Positions 5,456-13,692 of a DNA stretch of 15,387 nt are shown here, piece after piece; the first letter of the stretch is position 1; each line of letters starts with the position of its first letter. Made by a program: the position numbers and the translations under genes. Origin of the DNA: Nitrospirota bacterium (GTDB taxonomy: Bacteria; Nitrospirota; Nitrospiria; Nitrospirales; UBA8639). The notes beneath the pieces were generated by a model. That model did no database searches, was not told where the DNA came from, and worked only from the letters and a program-made list of their open reading frames with translations. The DNA lies in the NCBI GenBank assembly GCA_029865515.1, contig JAOUGQ010000049.1, positions 1 through 15,387 of the forward strand. The letters run 5' to 3'.

Positions 5456-7888
5456 ATGCCACGTCACCGCTCTAGACCCAAAGGCATCCGGGTAATCCCC
5501 GAAAAAATAGTTTTGGAGGTCAGAAAAGGGACTACCCCCTCCGGAAAACCTCCCGTCAGAATCTTCATTGGAAGTGAATCAGCCCAATACCGGGCTGAAC
5601 GCATACTCGTCTGGTCCATTGAGCAAGCTCGGGATCCAGGACGCGTCTACGAAATCTTTCTCATGAAGGAATTATCGGGATTCGATCGGCGACGGTGGTT
5701 GACCGGATTTACGAATTATCGATTTGCCATCCCTGAACTGGCCGGCAAGTACGGCCGAGCGATCTATAACGATGTGGACCAAGTTTACCTCACCGACCCG
5801 GGAGAATTATTTGACCACGACCTGCAAGAGCATGGCTTCCTCACCATTGCCCGCAATGATACTTCCGTGATGGTCATGGACTGCAAAAAAATGGCCACAG
5901 TCTGGTCGCTTGAGGCGGCCAAATTCGAGAAAAAAAACACTCTGGTGCACCGTGCCCTGGAGGGACCAAATCTCTGGGGCCAATTGGAACCAGAATGGAA
6001 TGCCCGCGATGAAGAATATTGCGAAGGACAATCCAAAGTCCTCCATTATACGGCTCTTCATACCCAGCCTTGGCAGCCCTTCCCTCAGGAATTTGTGTAT
6101 CAGAAAAGCCCCGAAGGCGATGTGTGGTTTAACTTGGAACACAGTGCCAATCAACGTGGATTCCTGTTATTTTTCCAGTCCCATCCATCCTCATTATTTA
6201 CCGAATTTGCCAAACAGGCGACGGATCTCAAGGATATTTCCCCTAAACGGTCTGCGTTCCCGGATATCGAGACCGTGCCTGACCTTGAAGAAAGAATGCG
6301 CACTCTCAAGGCCAAGACTCTTCTGTATTGCCATTTTGGGAAAAATTTCGAACATGTTCCCGAGCATGTTCGGTCTGCAGGCCTTTCCTCATTAACCATG
6401 ACGGCTTTGGATCTGTGTCAGGAAGACCTTGGCTCTCGACCTTCCGAACAATTCGATATCGTCCTATCACCCACTGGGCTTCATCTCATCCCAGAGGAAG
6501 ATATTCCGTGGGTCATCGAAGAAATGTTTAAACGTTCAACGGGCATGGTCTATCTGGCGATAGATCACACGAAAAGTGACCAATCCTCTTGGGCCGAAAC
6601 GTCTCAAACCAGTTTAAAGCAAGATTTCAACTGGTGGATGAGTCACCTTGAGGCAACCAGCGCCCGCTATCCGGCTATTCACTGGAAGTTTGTGTTTCAC
6701 ACAAAAACGTCTAAGGGAATTTCACAGAGACTTACCCGTTGTGGAGGCCATTGGATCGGGTCTCCTCCACGAATCTGGATACTCTCCGACGGCAAAGTAG
6801 GCCATACCACCCAATCACAAGTACTCACAAAGTCATTAGGGTGGCCTTATGAAATTAAACAGTTACAATTCTACGGGTGGCATAAAATCCAAAAACTCCT
6901 GTGGGGATTATTCCCTCCAAATATTCTAGGCTTAAATCGAGTTCGCTCTTCCCCCCTTTGCCCCCCCTGGCCCGACATCGTGATTTCTACGGGGTGGCGA
7001 CCGGCACCAATTGCCAGATGGATTCGTGAACAAAGCGAGGGGAAAACACGTATCATTCAATTGGGGCGAAAAGGGGGAGGGCCTGCTGATTTATTTGATG
7101 TGGTGATTACCCCAACCTATTACGGCTTCCCGCCACATCCACATCGAATCGAGACGGTGGCCCCCTTGAACGAATTAACCCAGGAAAGTTTGGATAGGGT
7201 TAAACAGCGATGGCCCAATCTTTTCGACAACGCTCCACATCCTCGCATCGTCTTTGTCGTGGGAGGTTCCACTGCACGGTTCAAATTTACCCCGGATATG
7301 GCTCGCATGATAGGAAGCCAACTCAAAGACTTAGCGGAAAAATGCCACGGGAAAATTTTTGCGGTTACCTCCCCCAGAACAGGCAAAGAGCTGAGTCACG
7401 CTCTTGAGGCAATCTTGACTCCTAATCATTGTGTCCATAAATGGCAGCCAAATCAATCTGACAATCCTTATCTTGCCTACTTGGCAGGCGCAGACGTGAT
7501 TATCGTCACAGGAGAAAGCGAATCCATGTTGGCTGAGGCAGCCTCTTTAGGCAAGCCGGTGTATATCATCCCTCTTCCTGAAAATCCCCCGACATGGAAA
7601 GTTCGGCTCAGTGAGAAGATTATTCAACGGGCACAATCCCAGCCCTTAAATAAACGGGGAACTGCTCGCCCCCAGCAGGGGTTGGAGCATCTTTGCGCCA
7701 GGCTGATTCGTGCGGGTTTGGTGCAACCACGTCGAAATCTCACTATGCTGCACGATTCCCTTTTCCAAAAAGGAATAGCCAGGCCGTTCGGAGAACCCAT
7801 TGAAAACGGAACACGCCCACAATTAAAGGAAATGGAAACGGTCGCCCGAAAAGTCAAAGCCACTCTTGGAATCGTTGATCGCCTATAA
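5456..7888 (+). CDS. Three-part fusion: GT8-like glycosyltransferase, methyltransferase-like middle, ELM1-family domain
   Basis: This is an 810-residue protein with no signal peptide or clear membrane segment. Residues about 34-215 look like a GT-A glycosyltransferase of the GT8 type: RIFIGSES near the start, the metal-binding DVD at 106-108 followed by YLTDPGELFD, and LHYTALHTQPW at 196-206, which resembles the GT8 HxxG...KPW end motif. Residues about 285-430 have a Rossmann-like pattern reminiscent of SAM methyltransferases, but I see no glycine-rich SAM loop. Residues about 438-800 match the ELM1 (DUF1022) family: WILSDGKVGHTTQSQ (441-455), GGSTARFK (603-610) and VTGESESMLAEAASLGKPVY (684-703); the family is thought to be GT-B-like. 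The gene starts 56 bases after spt with a poor ribosome site and probably ends the operon. A head-group glycosyltransferase acting on ceramide is the natural inference. The substrate is unknown. Confidence 0.78.
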   Translation: MPRHRSRPKGIRVIPEKIVLEVRKGTTPSGKPPVRIFIGSESAQYRAERILVWSIEQARDPGRVYEIFLMKELSGFDRRRWLTGFTNYRFAIPELAGKYGRAIYNDVDQVYLTDPGELFDHDLQEHGFLTIARNDTSVMVMDCKKMATVWSLEAAKFEKKNTLVHRALEGPNLWGQLEPEWNARDEEYCEGQSKVLHYTALHTQPWQPFPQEFVYQKSPEGDVWFNLEHSANQRGFLLFFQSHPSSLFTEFAKQATDLKDISPKRSAFPDIETVPDLEERMRTLKAKTLLYCHFGKNFEHVPEHVRSAGLSSLTMTALDLCQEDLGSRPSEQFDIVLSPTGLHLIPEEDIPWVIEEMFKRSTGMVYLAIDHTKSDQSSWAETSQTSLKQDFNWWMSHLEATSARYPAIHWKFVFHTKTSKGISQRLTRCGGHWIGSPPRIWILSDGKVGHTTQSQVLTKSLGWPYEIKQLQFYGWHKIQKLLWGLFPPNILGLNRVRSSPLCPPWPDIVISTGWRPAPIARWIREQSEGKTRIIQLGRKGGGPADLFDVVITPTYYGFPPHPHRIETVAPLNELTQESLDRVKQRWPNLFDNAPHPRIVFVVGGSTARFKFTPDMARMIGSQLKDLAEKCHGKIFAVTSPRTGKELSHALEAILTPNHCVHKWQPNQSDNPYLAYLAGADVIIVTGESESMLAEAASLGKPVYIIPLPENPPTWKVRLSEKIIQRAQSQPLNKRGTARPQQGLEHLCARLIRAGLVQPRRNLTMLHDSLFQKGIARPFGEPIENGTRPQLKEMETVARKVKATLGIVDRL

Positions 7889-7909
7889 CAAAGTCACAAT
7901 CAGGGCCAT

Positions 7910-7948
7910 CGGAGAAAAAAGCTCTCCGAAAAGTGTTCGGATATTTTT
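7910..7948 (+). terminator. Overlapping hairpins with T-tract after the sphingolipid operon
   Basis: Stem CGGAGA/TCTCCG (7910-7915 with 7923-7928) overlaps a second perfect stem TCCGAA/TTCGGA (7925-7930 with 7936-7941, loop AAGTG). The second stem is followed at once by TATTTTT (7942-7948), which has terminator form. The two stems share 7925-7928, so they cannot form together. The start codon of the next gene is only four bases after the T-tract. It may be the operon terminator or an attenuator; the 6-bp stem is short for a strong terminator. Confidence 0.5.
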
Positions 7949-7951
7949 AAA

Positions 7952-9343
7952 ATGACAATACCGCGACGCCGTCTGACCATTCCCGTTGAAATCTTTAACA
8001 GGGAATTTGACGCCAAAGTTTTGCTTTCCTGCTTCGCCACAGAGCGGGGATTTACCGTCATTATTGGCGAAAAGCGTGAAATTCAACTCAATCTGGCCGC
8101 TTTACCAAAATCCATCTATCTCCCCACAAATCTTCATAACCGGAATTCCATTGTCTTCTCCCTTCTGACTCAATTGGGACACGCGCTGGTAGGAACGGAC
8201 GAGGAAGCAATTGTGTATTGTTCTCCGGAAGTGTATGTGAAAGAAAAATTGGGCTCGACAGAATTTCCCCGGCCAAATCTCTTTTTAGCATGGGGACCAG
8301 AAAATGCTCGCATCTGGAAATCCCAACCCCAATACAACGGAATGCCGGTTCATATAACTGGAAATTCCCGCGTGGATTTATTACGACCGGAACTTCGTTC
8401 CTATTGGACAACAGCAGTCGAAAACATTCATAAAAAATTCGGGAAGATCATCTTGATCAATACCAATTTCGGCAAATTAAACCACTTTAGGCCCAACAAA
8501 GGGGCTGAAAAAGAGGCGCTGGAACGGGCGACGGTCTCACCATCAGACGTGGACGAATTCGATCTGGGAATGGCCCGACACCGTCTGGCACTGTTCCAGC
8601 ACTTCCAGGAAATGGTAGGACAAGTGGCCGCAGCCTTTCCCGCTCATACAGTCCTGATCCGTCCCCATCCCTCTGAAAACCATGAGACATGGCGGCAGGC
8701 CGCAAACGGACATACAAATGTCCAGGTGCATATCGAAGGGCACGTCATTCCCTGGTTATTGGCTGCCGATGCCATTATTCATAATAGTTGCACCACCGGC
8801 TTGGAAGGGTATTTGTTAGGTCGGCCGGTTTTTTCCTTTCAACCGATCATCTCAGACCGTTTCGACAAGCAACTTCCAAATGCCGTTAGCTGCCGGGCCA
8901 CCTCTTCCGGAGAATTAATTGCACTCGTCAAAACAGCCCTTTCATCCAGTCAGTCTGCCGGGGAGAATGGGGCTAAAGCGAAAATCCAGTTAATTGAACA
9001 ATATCTCGCATCCCTTCAAGGGCCTTTTGCTTCAGAAAACATCGTGAAGACCTTAGAAAAATTCGATGACGCCTTTTCACCATCGCCCACAAATTGGGGA
9101 ACGGTATTAGCCGCAAAATCTCAGGCCCTCGGCAGAAAATTACGGCGGAGATTCAATGCTCAATTCCGCATGGGCGATCAAAACCGATCACAACGCTACG
9201 ATTATCTGAACCACATTTTTCCTGAAATCAACCTGGCGCATATCGAAGAACGCATCAATCGATTCCAACAAGCTTTAGGAAGATTTCAACACGTAGGAGT
9301 CAGGACCCTGCACGACAATATTTTTGAAATATTTCCGAACTAA
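7952..9343 (+). CDS. Surface carbohydrate biosynthesis protein, GT-B-like transferase
   Basis: This 463-residue cytosolic-type protein resembles the family annotated as surface carbohydrate biosynthesis protein (TIGR04396 type), a distant relative of GT-B and CDP-glycerol polymerase folds. The N-terminal pattern IPVEIFNREFDAKVLLS (10-26) with ERGFTVIIGE (31-40) is typical of it. The C-terminal half carries LIRPHPSENHETW (235-247) and HNSCTTGLEGYLLGRPVFSF (277-296), the equivalent of a nucleotide-sugar-binding region. The ATG at 7952 is kept because homology-like sequence begins about ten residues later. It has no good ribosome site and lies just beyond the terminator-like hairpin. Such genes commonly sit in nonulosonate or capsule loci, which fits the genes downstream. 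It probably transfers the sugar made by them, but acceptor and donor are unknown. Confidence 0.72.
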   Translation: MTIPRRRLTIPVEIFNREFDAKVLLSCFATERGFTVIIGEKREIQLNLAALPKSIYLPTNLHNRNSIVFSLLTQLGHALVGTDEEAIVYCSPEVYVKEKLGSTEFPRPNLFLAWGPENARIWKSQPQYNGMPVHITGNSRVDLLRPELRSYWTTAVENIHKKFGKIILINTNFGKLNHFRPNKGAEKEALERATVSPSDVDEFDLGMARHRLALFQHFQEMVGQVAAAFPAHTVLIRPHPSENHETWRQAANGHTNVQVHIEGHVIPWLLAADAIIHNSCTTGLEGYLLGRPVFSFQPIISDRFDKQLPNAVSCRATSSGELIALVKTALSSSQSAGENGAKAKIQLIEQYLASLQGPFASENIVKTLEKFDDAFSPSPTNWGTVLAAKSQALGRKLRRRFNAQFRMGDQNRSQRYDYLNHIFPEINLAHIEERINRFQQALGRFQHVGVRTLHDNIFEIFPN

Positions 9344-9428
9344 CAACTCAAGAATGAATAATCTCCAGAACCGTCATCCTGGGGAGCAGGGATATGCATC
9401 AATACAGCAGATCTCGTGAACACTCGTT

Positions 9429-9435
9429 AAGGAGG
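9429..9435 (+). promoter_or_regulatory. Consensus ribosome site opening the nonulosonate genes
   Basis: AAGGAGG is a perfect anti-16S match four bases before the ATG at 9440, the strongest ribosome site in the window. It lies at the end of the 96-base gap after the surface carbohydrate gene, the largest gap between genes 7952 and 14393. I could not identify a convincing promoter in that gap. Confidence 0.8.
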
Positions 9436-9439
9436 ATAC

Positions 9440-10531
9440 ATGTGTAACGTAAAAATTTTTGGAGCCGGGTCCATCGGCAACCATCTGGCTCATGCATCCC
9501 GCTCTCTGGGCTGGAACGTCACCATTTGCGATGTAGACCAAGCGGCGTTGGATCGAACAAAACAGACCATTTATCCAACTCGTTATGGAAAATGGGACGA
9601 GGCCATCAAGCTTTCCCTGGTGAAAAACGCTCCACAAGGAGGGTTTGATCTCGTTGTCGTTGGGACTCCTCCGGACTCCCACCTCCCTCTGGCTCTCGCG
9701 GCTCTTGAGGAAAAACCCAAAGCCATTCTTGTGGAAAAACCTCTCTGCCCCCCGAACTTGGACCAAGCCCAAAAACTACACAACATGGTAACCGAGTCCG
9801 GCACACTGGCATTCGTCGGATATGACCACGTCGTGGGAAAGGCCGCGCAGGAAACCCTCCAAGCCGGTCGCCAATTATCGACTATTGAAACCATCGACGT
9901 AGAATTTCGTGAACATTGGGGGGGAATTTTCGCGGCTCACCCGTGGCTACAGGGTCCACAGGACAGTTATTTGGGATTTTGGAAACGGGGAGGAGGAGCC
10001 AGCGGGGAACATTCTCACGCCATCAATCTGTGGCAATTTTTGAGTGGGGGACTGGGAAAAGGCCGGATCACCGAAGTATCCGCGACACTGGATTATGTCC
10101 AGACAGATATGGTGGAGTATGACAAACTCTGCCTGCTCAGCCTGAGGACTGAGGCGGGGTTAATCGGGCGAGTGGTGCAAGACGTCATCACCTCCCCTTC
10201 AAGAAAGTGGGCCAGAATTCAAGGAAATGACGGTTTTGCAGAACTTACGATTGGACATCAGCCAGGGATCGACAGAGTCGATTGGAAAACCGGAGGGGGT
10301 GATCCCCAATTCCGCACCATTCAGAAAACGCGTCCCGATGATTTTATCTGGGAATTACAGCATATCGAGGGCGTGATGACAGGCAAGACAGAAGATTCCG
10401 TCCTCTCATTGGAGCGAGGCCTGGAAACCATGTTGGTGGTCGCCGCCGCGCATCTCTCGGCAGCTAAAAAACGGACCGTGCGCATCGATTACCAAAAGGG
10501 TTATACACCACAGGCACTAGAAGTGCTGTAG
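9440..10531 (+). CDS. Gfo/Idh/MocA family sugar oxidoreductase
   Basis: This is a 363-residue NAD(P)-dependent dehydrogenase. The Rossmann dinucleotide loop FGAGSIGNHL is at residues 7-16, an acidic residue that would bind the ribose lies at the end of strand 2 (CDVDQ, 30-34), VVVGTPPDSH is at 72-81, and the family's VEKPL signature is at 98-102 with Lys100. The C-terminal domain has GGGASGEHSHAINL (184-197), whose histidines occupy the usual catalytic place. The family oxidises or reduces sugar carbons, in nonulosonate loci generally nucleotide sugars or their hexosamine derivatives. Here it immediately precedes the NeuB-type synthase (23-base gap), so it may make or modify the synthase substrate. 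The exact sugar is not predictable. A perfect ribosome site precedes it. Confidence 0.88.
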   Translation: MCNVKIFGAGSIGNHLAHASRSLGWNVTICDVDQAALDRTKQTIYPTRYGKWDEAIKLSLVKNAPQGGFDLVVVGTPPDSHLPLALAALEEKPKAILVEKPLCPPNLDQAQKLHNMVTESGTLAFVGYDHVVGKAAQETLQAGRQLSTIETIDVEFREHWGGIFAAHPWLQGPQDSYLGFWKRGGGASGEHSHAINLWQFLSGGLGKGRITEVSATLDYVQTDMVEYDKLCLLSLRTEAGLIGRVVQDVITSPSRKWARIQGNDGFAELTIGHQPGIDRVDWKTGGGDPQFRTIQKTRPDDFIWELQHIEGVMTGKTEDSVLSLERGLETMLVVAAAHLSAAKKRTVRIDYQKGYTPQALEVL

Positions 10532-10554
10532 ATCTTCAGAAGAAGGGGAAAACT

Positions 10555-12138
10555 ATGATGGACCAAGATTTTAATTTCCACGATTTATTTATATTGGATC
10601 TAGCCAACAACCACCAGGGAAGTGTAGAACACGGCCTGCGAATCATCCAATCTATGGCGGAAGTGGTTAAACGGCACCAAGTCCGGGCAGCGATCAAATT
10701 TCAGTTCCGCCAGCTCGACACCTTTATCCATCCCGGCCATCATTCAAATAGCGAACTCAAATACATCCAACGATTTCAATCCACCCGCTTGGACCAGGCC
10801 CAATTTCAAACATTACTCAATGAAGTCTGGGCCCAAGGATTGTTAGCGATGTGCACCCCTTTTGATGAAGAATCTGTCAATATTGCGGTCGACATGGGTT
10901 TTAATGTGCTGAAGGTCGCCAGTTGCTCAGCCAAGGATTGGCCGCTTCTGGAGGAAATTGCCGGCGCCGGGCCGCCCGTGGTGTGCTCAACCGGAGGTCT
11001 GACACTAGAAGACATCGACAATGTGGTGAGTTTTTTCCAACATCGCGCCGTCCAATTCTCGTTAATGCACTGCGTGTCAGTTTACCCGACTCCTGACCCG
11101 TTGATGACCTTGAATCAAATACAGGTCTTGCGCAACCGATATCCCAACATTCCCATCGGCTGGTCCACGCATGAAAACCCAGGAGATACGGTCCCCGTTC
11201 AAATTGCCGTCGCCCTTGGAGCCAGGCTTTTCGAACGGCACGTTGGATTGGAAACCGAATCCATCAAATTGAATGCCTACTCGTCCACCTCACACCAAGT
11301 AGACACCTGGCTGGAAGCCTATAGCCGGGCAAAAGTGTTGTGTGGCCCCAAAACTCGTCCACCGGCCTCGGAAGTGGAACAAGCCTCCCTGGCTGGCCTT
11401 CGACGGGGGGTCTATGCTAAACGGCTCATCAAAAAAGGCCGGGAACTCACACGTGAGCTTGTGTATTTTGCCATGCCCTACCTCGAAGGGCAGATGGAAA
11501 GCGGGGCATGGAAAGAGGGCTATACGGCGGTCCAGGACATGACGCCGGACCAACCGGTCATGCAGAACGCTGTCGAGATCACGGTCAATCAAGGCCTCGT
11601 GACCCTTAAACAAGCGATTCACGAAGTCAAAGCCTTGCTCAACGAAGCCAACATTCAATTAGGCAGTGAGTTTAAAGTCGAATATTCGCACCATTACGGA
11701 CTCGAAAACTTTCGACAAACCGGGGCGGTCCTTATTGAATGTATCAATCGGGAGTATTGCAAAAAACTCGTCATCCAATTGCCAGGGCAGCGACATCCCT
11801 CGCATTATCATGCGAGGAAGGAAGAAACGTTTCAAATACTTTATGGCATCCTCCACGTCAATATCGATGGCTATCCCCGTATTTTACATCCCGGTGAAAC
11901 CATTCTCATCCTGCCTGGGGTGTGGCATTCCTTTTGGACCGACACCGGGGTTGTTTTTGAAGAAGTGTCCACCACCCACTACAACAACGACTCCTTCTAT
12001 GCCGACAAACGAATCAATAAACTGCACCGATCGGAGCGGAAAACGATGGTCGATCATTGGGGACGCTTTCAAATCGCCCAACAGTCATCATCAGAGAAGG
12101 CTCCCGAAGTGCCTTTGCCCGATCCTCATACGCAATGA
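10555..12138 (+). CDS. NeuB-family nonulosonate synthase fused to SAF and cupin domains
   Basis: This 527-residue protein is longer than typical NeuB or PseI (about 340-350). Residues 1-270 form the NeuB aldolase-type barrel: DLANNHQGS (15-23, the usual E.GxNHxG strand), IKFQ (47-50), CTPFDEESV (100-108), STGGLT (145-150), HCVSVYPTP (172-180) and GWSTHENPG (202-210). The enzyme class condenses phosphoenolpyruvate with a six-carbon amino sugar. Residues about 281-343 resemble the SAF (antifreeze-like) domain of NeuB, with RRGVYAKRLIKKGREL. Residues about 395-490 form a cupin with HYHARKEETFQILYG (417-431) and LPGVWHSF (453-460); His417, His419, Glu424 and His458 are likely metal ligands. The cupin resembles D-lyxose isomerase-like sugar isomerases. 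The 3' end overlaps the HAD gene by four bases. The product sugar is unassigned, so no symbol is given. Confidence 0.85.
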   Translation: MMDQDFNFHDLFILDLANNHQGSVEHGLRIIQSMAEVVKRHQVRAAIKFQFRQLDTFIHPGHHSNSELKYIQRFQSTRLDQAQFQTLLNEVWAQGLLAMCTPFDEESVNIAVDMGFNVLKVASCSAKDWPLLEEIAGAGPPVVCSTGGLTLEDIDNVVSFFQHRAVQFSLMHCVSVYPTPDPLMTLNQIQVLRNRYPNIPIGWSTHENPGDTVPVQIAVALGARLFERHVGLETESIKLNAYSSTSHQVDTWLEAYSRAKVLCGPKTRPPASEVEQASLAGLRRGVYAKRLIKKGRELTRELVYFAMPYLEGQMESGAWKEGYTAVQDMTPDQPVMQNAVEITVNQGLVTLKQAIHEVKALLNEANIQLGSEFKVEYSHHYGLENFRQTGAVLIECINREYCKKLVIQLPGQRHPSHYHARKEETFQILYGILHVNIDGYPRILHPGETILILPGVWHSFWTDTGVVFEEVSTTHYNNDSFYADKRINKLHRSERKTMVDHWGRFQIAQQSSSEKAPEVPLPDPHTQ

Positions 12139-12827
12139 TTGCTTGCGTCGCATTCGATTTTGACGGGACACTGGTTGATTCCAACCAGGTGAAGATTCAA
12201 TCCTTTTACGAGATTGTCGAGGACTATGATCCCAGCGGGTGCACCGTCACGGAAGTCCTTCAACGGTGCTCCAAGAAGGATCGATACGGTATCACCCGTG
12301 AACTTGCCCGCGAGTTCATGGCGAAAGGGTTAATCCCGCCTCAGCCAGACGCAGGGATCGTCGGGTTACAATGGGCCGAGACCTATACAGCCACTTGCGA
12401 AACAGCCATTGCCAGAAGCCCGGAAGTACCCGGGGCTTCAGAAATCCTATCATGGCTGTTGAATGAAGGGATTCCGCTATACATCAACTCAAGAACACCG
12501 ACCGAACCGCTGAATCGCCTTGTGGCATCGCGGGATCTCACGCATTTTTTCTCCGGCGTATACGGAGCCCCCGCAAGTAAACTGGAAAATTTACGGCACA
12601 TCCAAGAGCTGACTCAGGCAAAACCGGATGAGATGCTCTTTGTCGGAGACAGCGAGGATGACCGGATGGCTGCCGATGAATTGGGTTGTCATTTTGCAGG
12701 AGTCATTTTTGATGATACCCAGCGCTTCAGACAGATACCCTCACTCCACGTTACAAACCTGGAGGAACTCAGAGCGATCGTGAAAAATCTTCAGGAGAAC
12801 CGAAATGCCCTTGCCCCAAACCATTAA
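12135..12827 (+). CDS. HAD-superfamily phosphatase
   Basis: This is a 230-residue HAD hydrolase with motif I FDFDGTLVDS (nucleophile Asp8, acid Asp10), motif II INSRT around Ser119, motif III Lys149 and motif IV GDSEDD (171-176). The cap between motifs I and II is helical, as in the phosphoglycolate phosphatase/beta-phosphoglucomutase branch. The start at 12135 makes an ATGA overlap with the NeuB-like stop and begins right at the fold. An upstream in-frame start at 12057 would add 26 residues inside the previous gene and is not preferred. In nonulosonate loci a HAD enzyme often removes the 9-phosphate after condensation when the synthase uses a phosphorylated sugar. That role is inferred from position between the synthase and the CMP-sugar synthetase. 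Confidence 0.87.
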   Translation: MIACVAFDFDGTLVDSNQVKIQSFYEIVEDYDPSGCTVTEVLQRCSKKDRYGITRELAREFMAKGLIPPQPDAGIVGLQWAETYTATCETAIARSPEVPGASEILSWLLNEGIPLYINSRTPTEPLNRLVASRDLTHFFSGVYGAPASKLENLRHIQELTQAKPDEMLFVGDSEDDRMAADELGCHFAGVIFDDTQRFRQIPSLHVTNLEELRAIVKNLQENRNALAPNH

Positions 12828-13692
12828 GCACCTTCCCGCTCCCTTTAATCGGGAATCGTTCACCCTCTTGCAACAAGGCATTTACGATTGCAATACGATT
12901 GACGTCTATATCAATCACGAAGGGGATTTCGCCTGTCTTGTTCCTCTCCCAAAAGTGGATTATGTTTCATATGTGCCACGAGTGCAGGCATTAGGTCTTT
13001 CCCAATACAAACGAACAATGTCGGTGGTCCTTCGGAGGTTTGAAAAAATTCAACATTGTTTTTCAGGAGCCGGGAGCATCCTGGAAATCGGCGCAGGCGA
13101 TGGAGCCTTTCTCGGTCATGTCTCGGGGGTTTTTCCGTCTCTGCATCTCGCGGCCCTTGAAGTTGACCAAAACACACAAGCCGCGCGTAAAACCCTCAAA
13201 GGACTTCGTGAATACTCGACGTTCCAAGAGATCAGAAAAGGCCGGGAAACGTTCGACCTTATTTGTCTGTTTCATGTTCTCGAGCACATCATCGATCCCA
13301 GGGAGTTTTTCACCAACTGCCTGGCCTGTCTGACACCTCAGGGGAGAATCATCATCGAAGTCCCTTCACTCAATGATCCCTTGCTTACGCTTTATGGCTC
13401 AACAGCCTATCGAAAATTCTATTTTCAACGCCAACATCCGTATGTCTATTCTCCAAGATCCCTGAGCCGATTGCTTGAGGAGGAAAACATTCCTCCTGAA
13501 CAATTGATCCCTCACCAACGATACGGACTCGAGAATCATCTCAATTGGCTCACCAAAGAAAAGCCGGGGGGGAACGAGCAATTTCGCCAAATATTCACTG
13601 ATTGTGAAGCCGATTATATGACTGCCTTGGAGAAAGCGGGTTTCACTGATACCGTGATAGCCATCGCTAAAGGGAACGCAATAAAATGCTAG
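12805..13692 (+). CDS. Class I SAM-dependent methyltransferase
   Basis: This is a 295-residue methyltransferase. Motif I is intact (LEIGAGDG, 93-100), an acidic residue follows strand 2 (ALEVD, 117-121), and FHVLEHIIDPREFF lies at 156-169, the usual motif II/III region of Methyltransf_11/23 enzymes. A long N-terminal extension of about 85 residues, rich in aromatic residues, precedes the fold and may bind the sugar substrate. The gene overlaps the end of the HAD gene by 23 bases, with an AGGAG ribosome site seven bases before its ATG. It also overlaps the next gene by seven bases, so the four genes from the synthase to the cytidylyltransferase look co-translated. It probably methylates an oxygen or nitrogen of the sugar, but the target cannot be read from the sequence. 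Confidence 0.83.
   Translation: MPLPQTIKHLPAPFNRESFTLLQQGIYDCNTIDVYINHEGDFACLVPLPKVDYVSYVPRVQALGLSQYKRTMSVVLRRFEKIQHCFSGAGSILEIGAGDGAFLGHVSGVFPSLHLAALEVDQNTQAARKTLKGLREYSTFQEIRKGRETFDLICLFHVLEHIIDPREFFTNCLACLTPQGRIIIEVPSLNDPLLTLYGSTAYRKFYFQRQHPYVYSPRSLSRLLEEENIPPEQLIPHQRYGLENHLNWLTKEKPGGNEQFRQIFTDCEADYMTALEKAGFTDTVIAIAKGNAIKC

Noticed and set aside
9344..9439. Terminator or promoter in the gap after the surface carbohydrate gene
   Set aside because: Only an imperfect small stem near 9376-9393 and no T-tract or convincing -35/-10 pair were seen.
12057..12134. Upstream start for the HAD phosphatase
   Set aside because: The extra 26 residues lie inside the NeuB-like gene. The ATG at 12135 forms a classical ATGA overlap and begins at the HAD fold.
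11666..12163. 165-codon plus-strand frame overlapping the cupin part of the NeuB-like gene
   Set aside because: Low-complexity, compositionally odd translation in an alternative frame of a well-supported gene.
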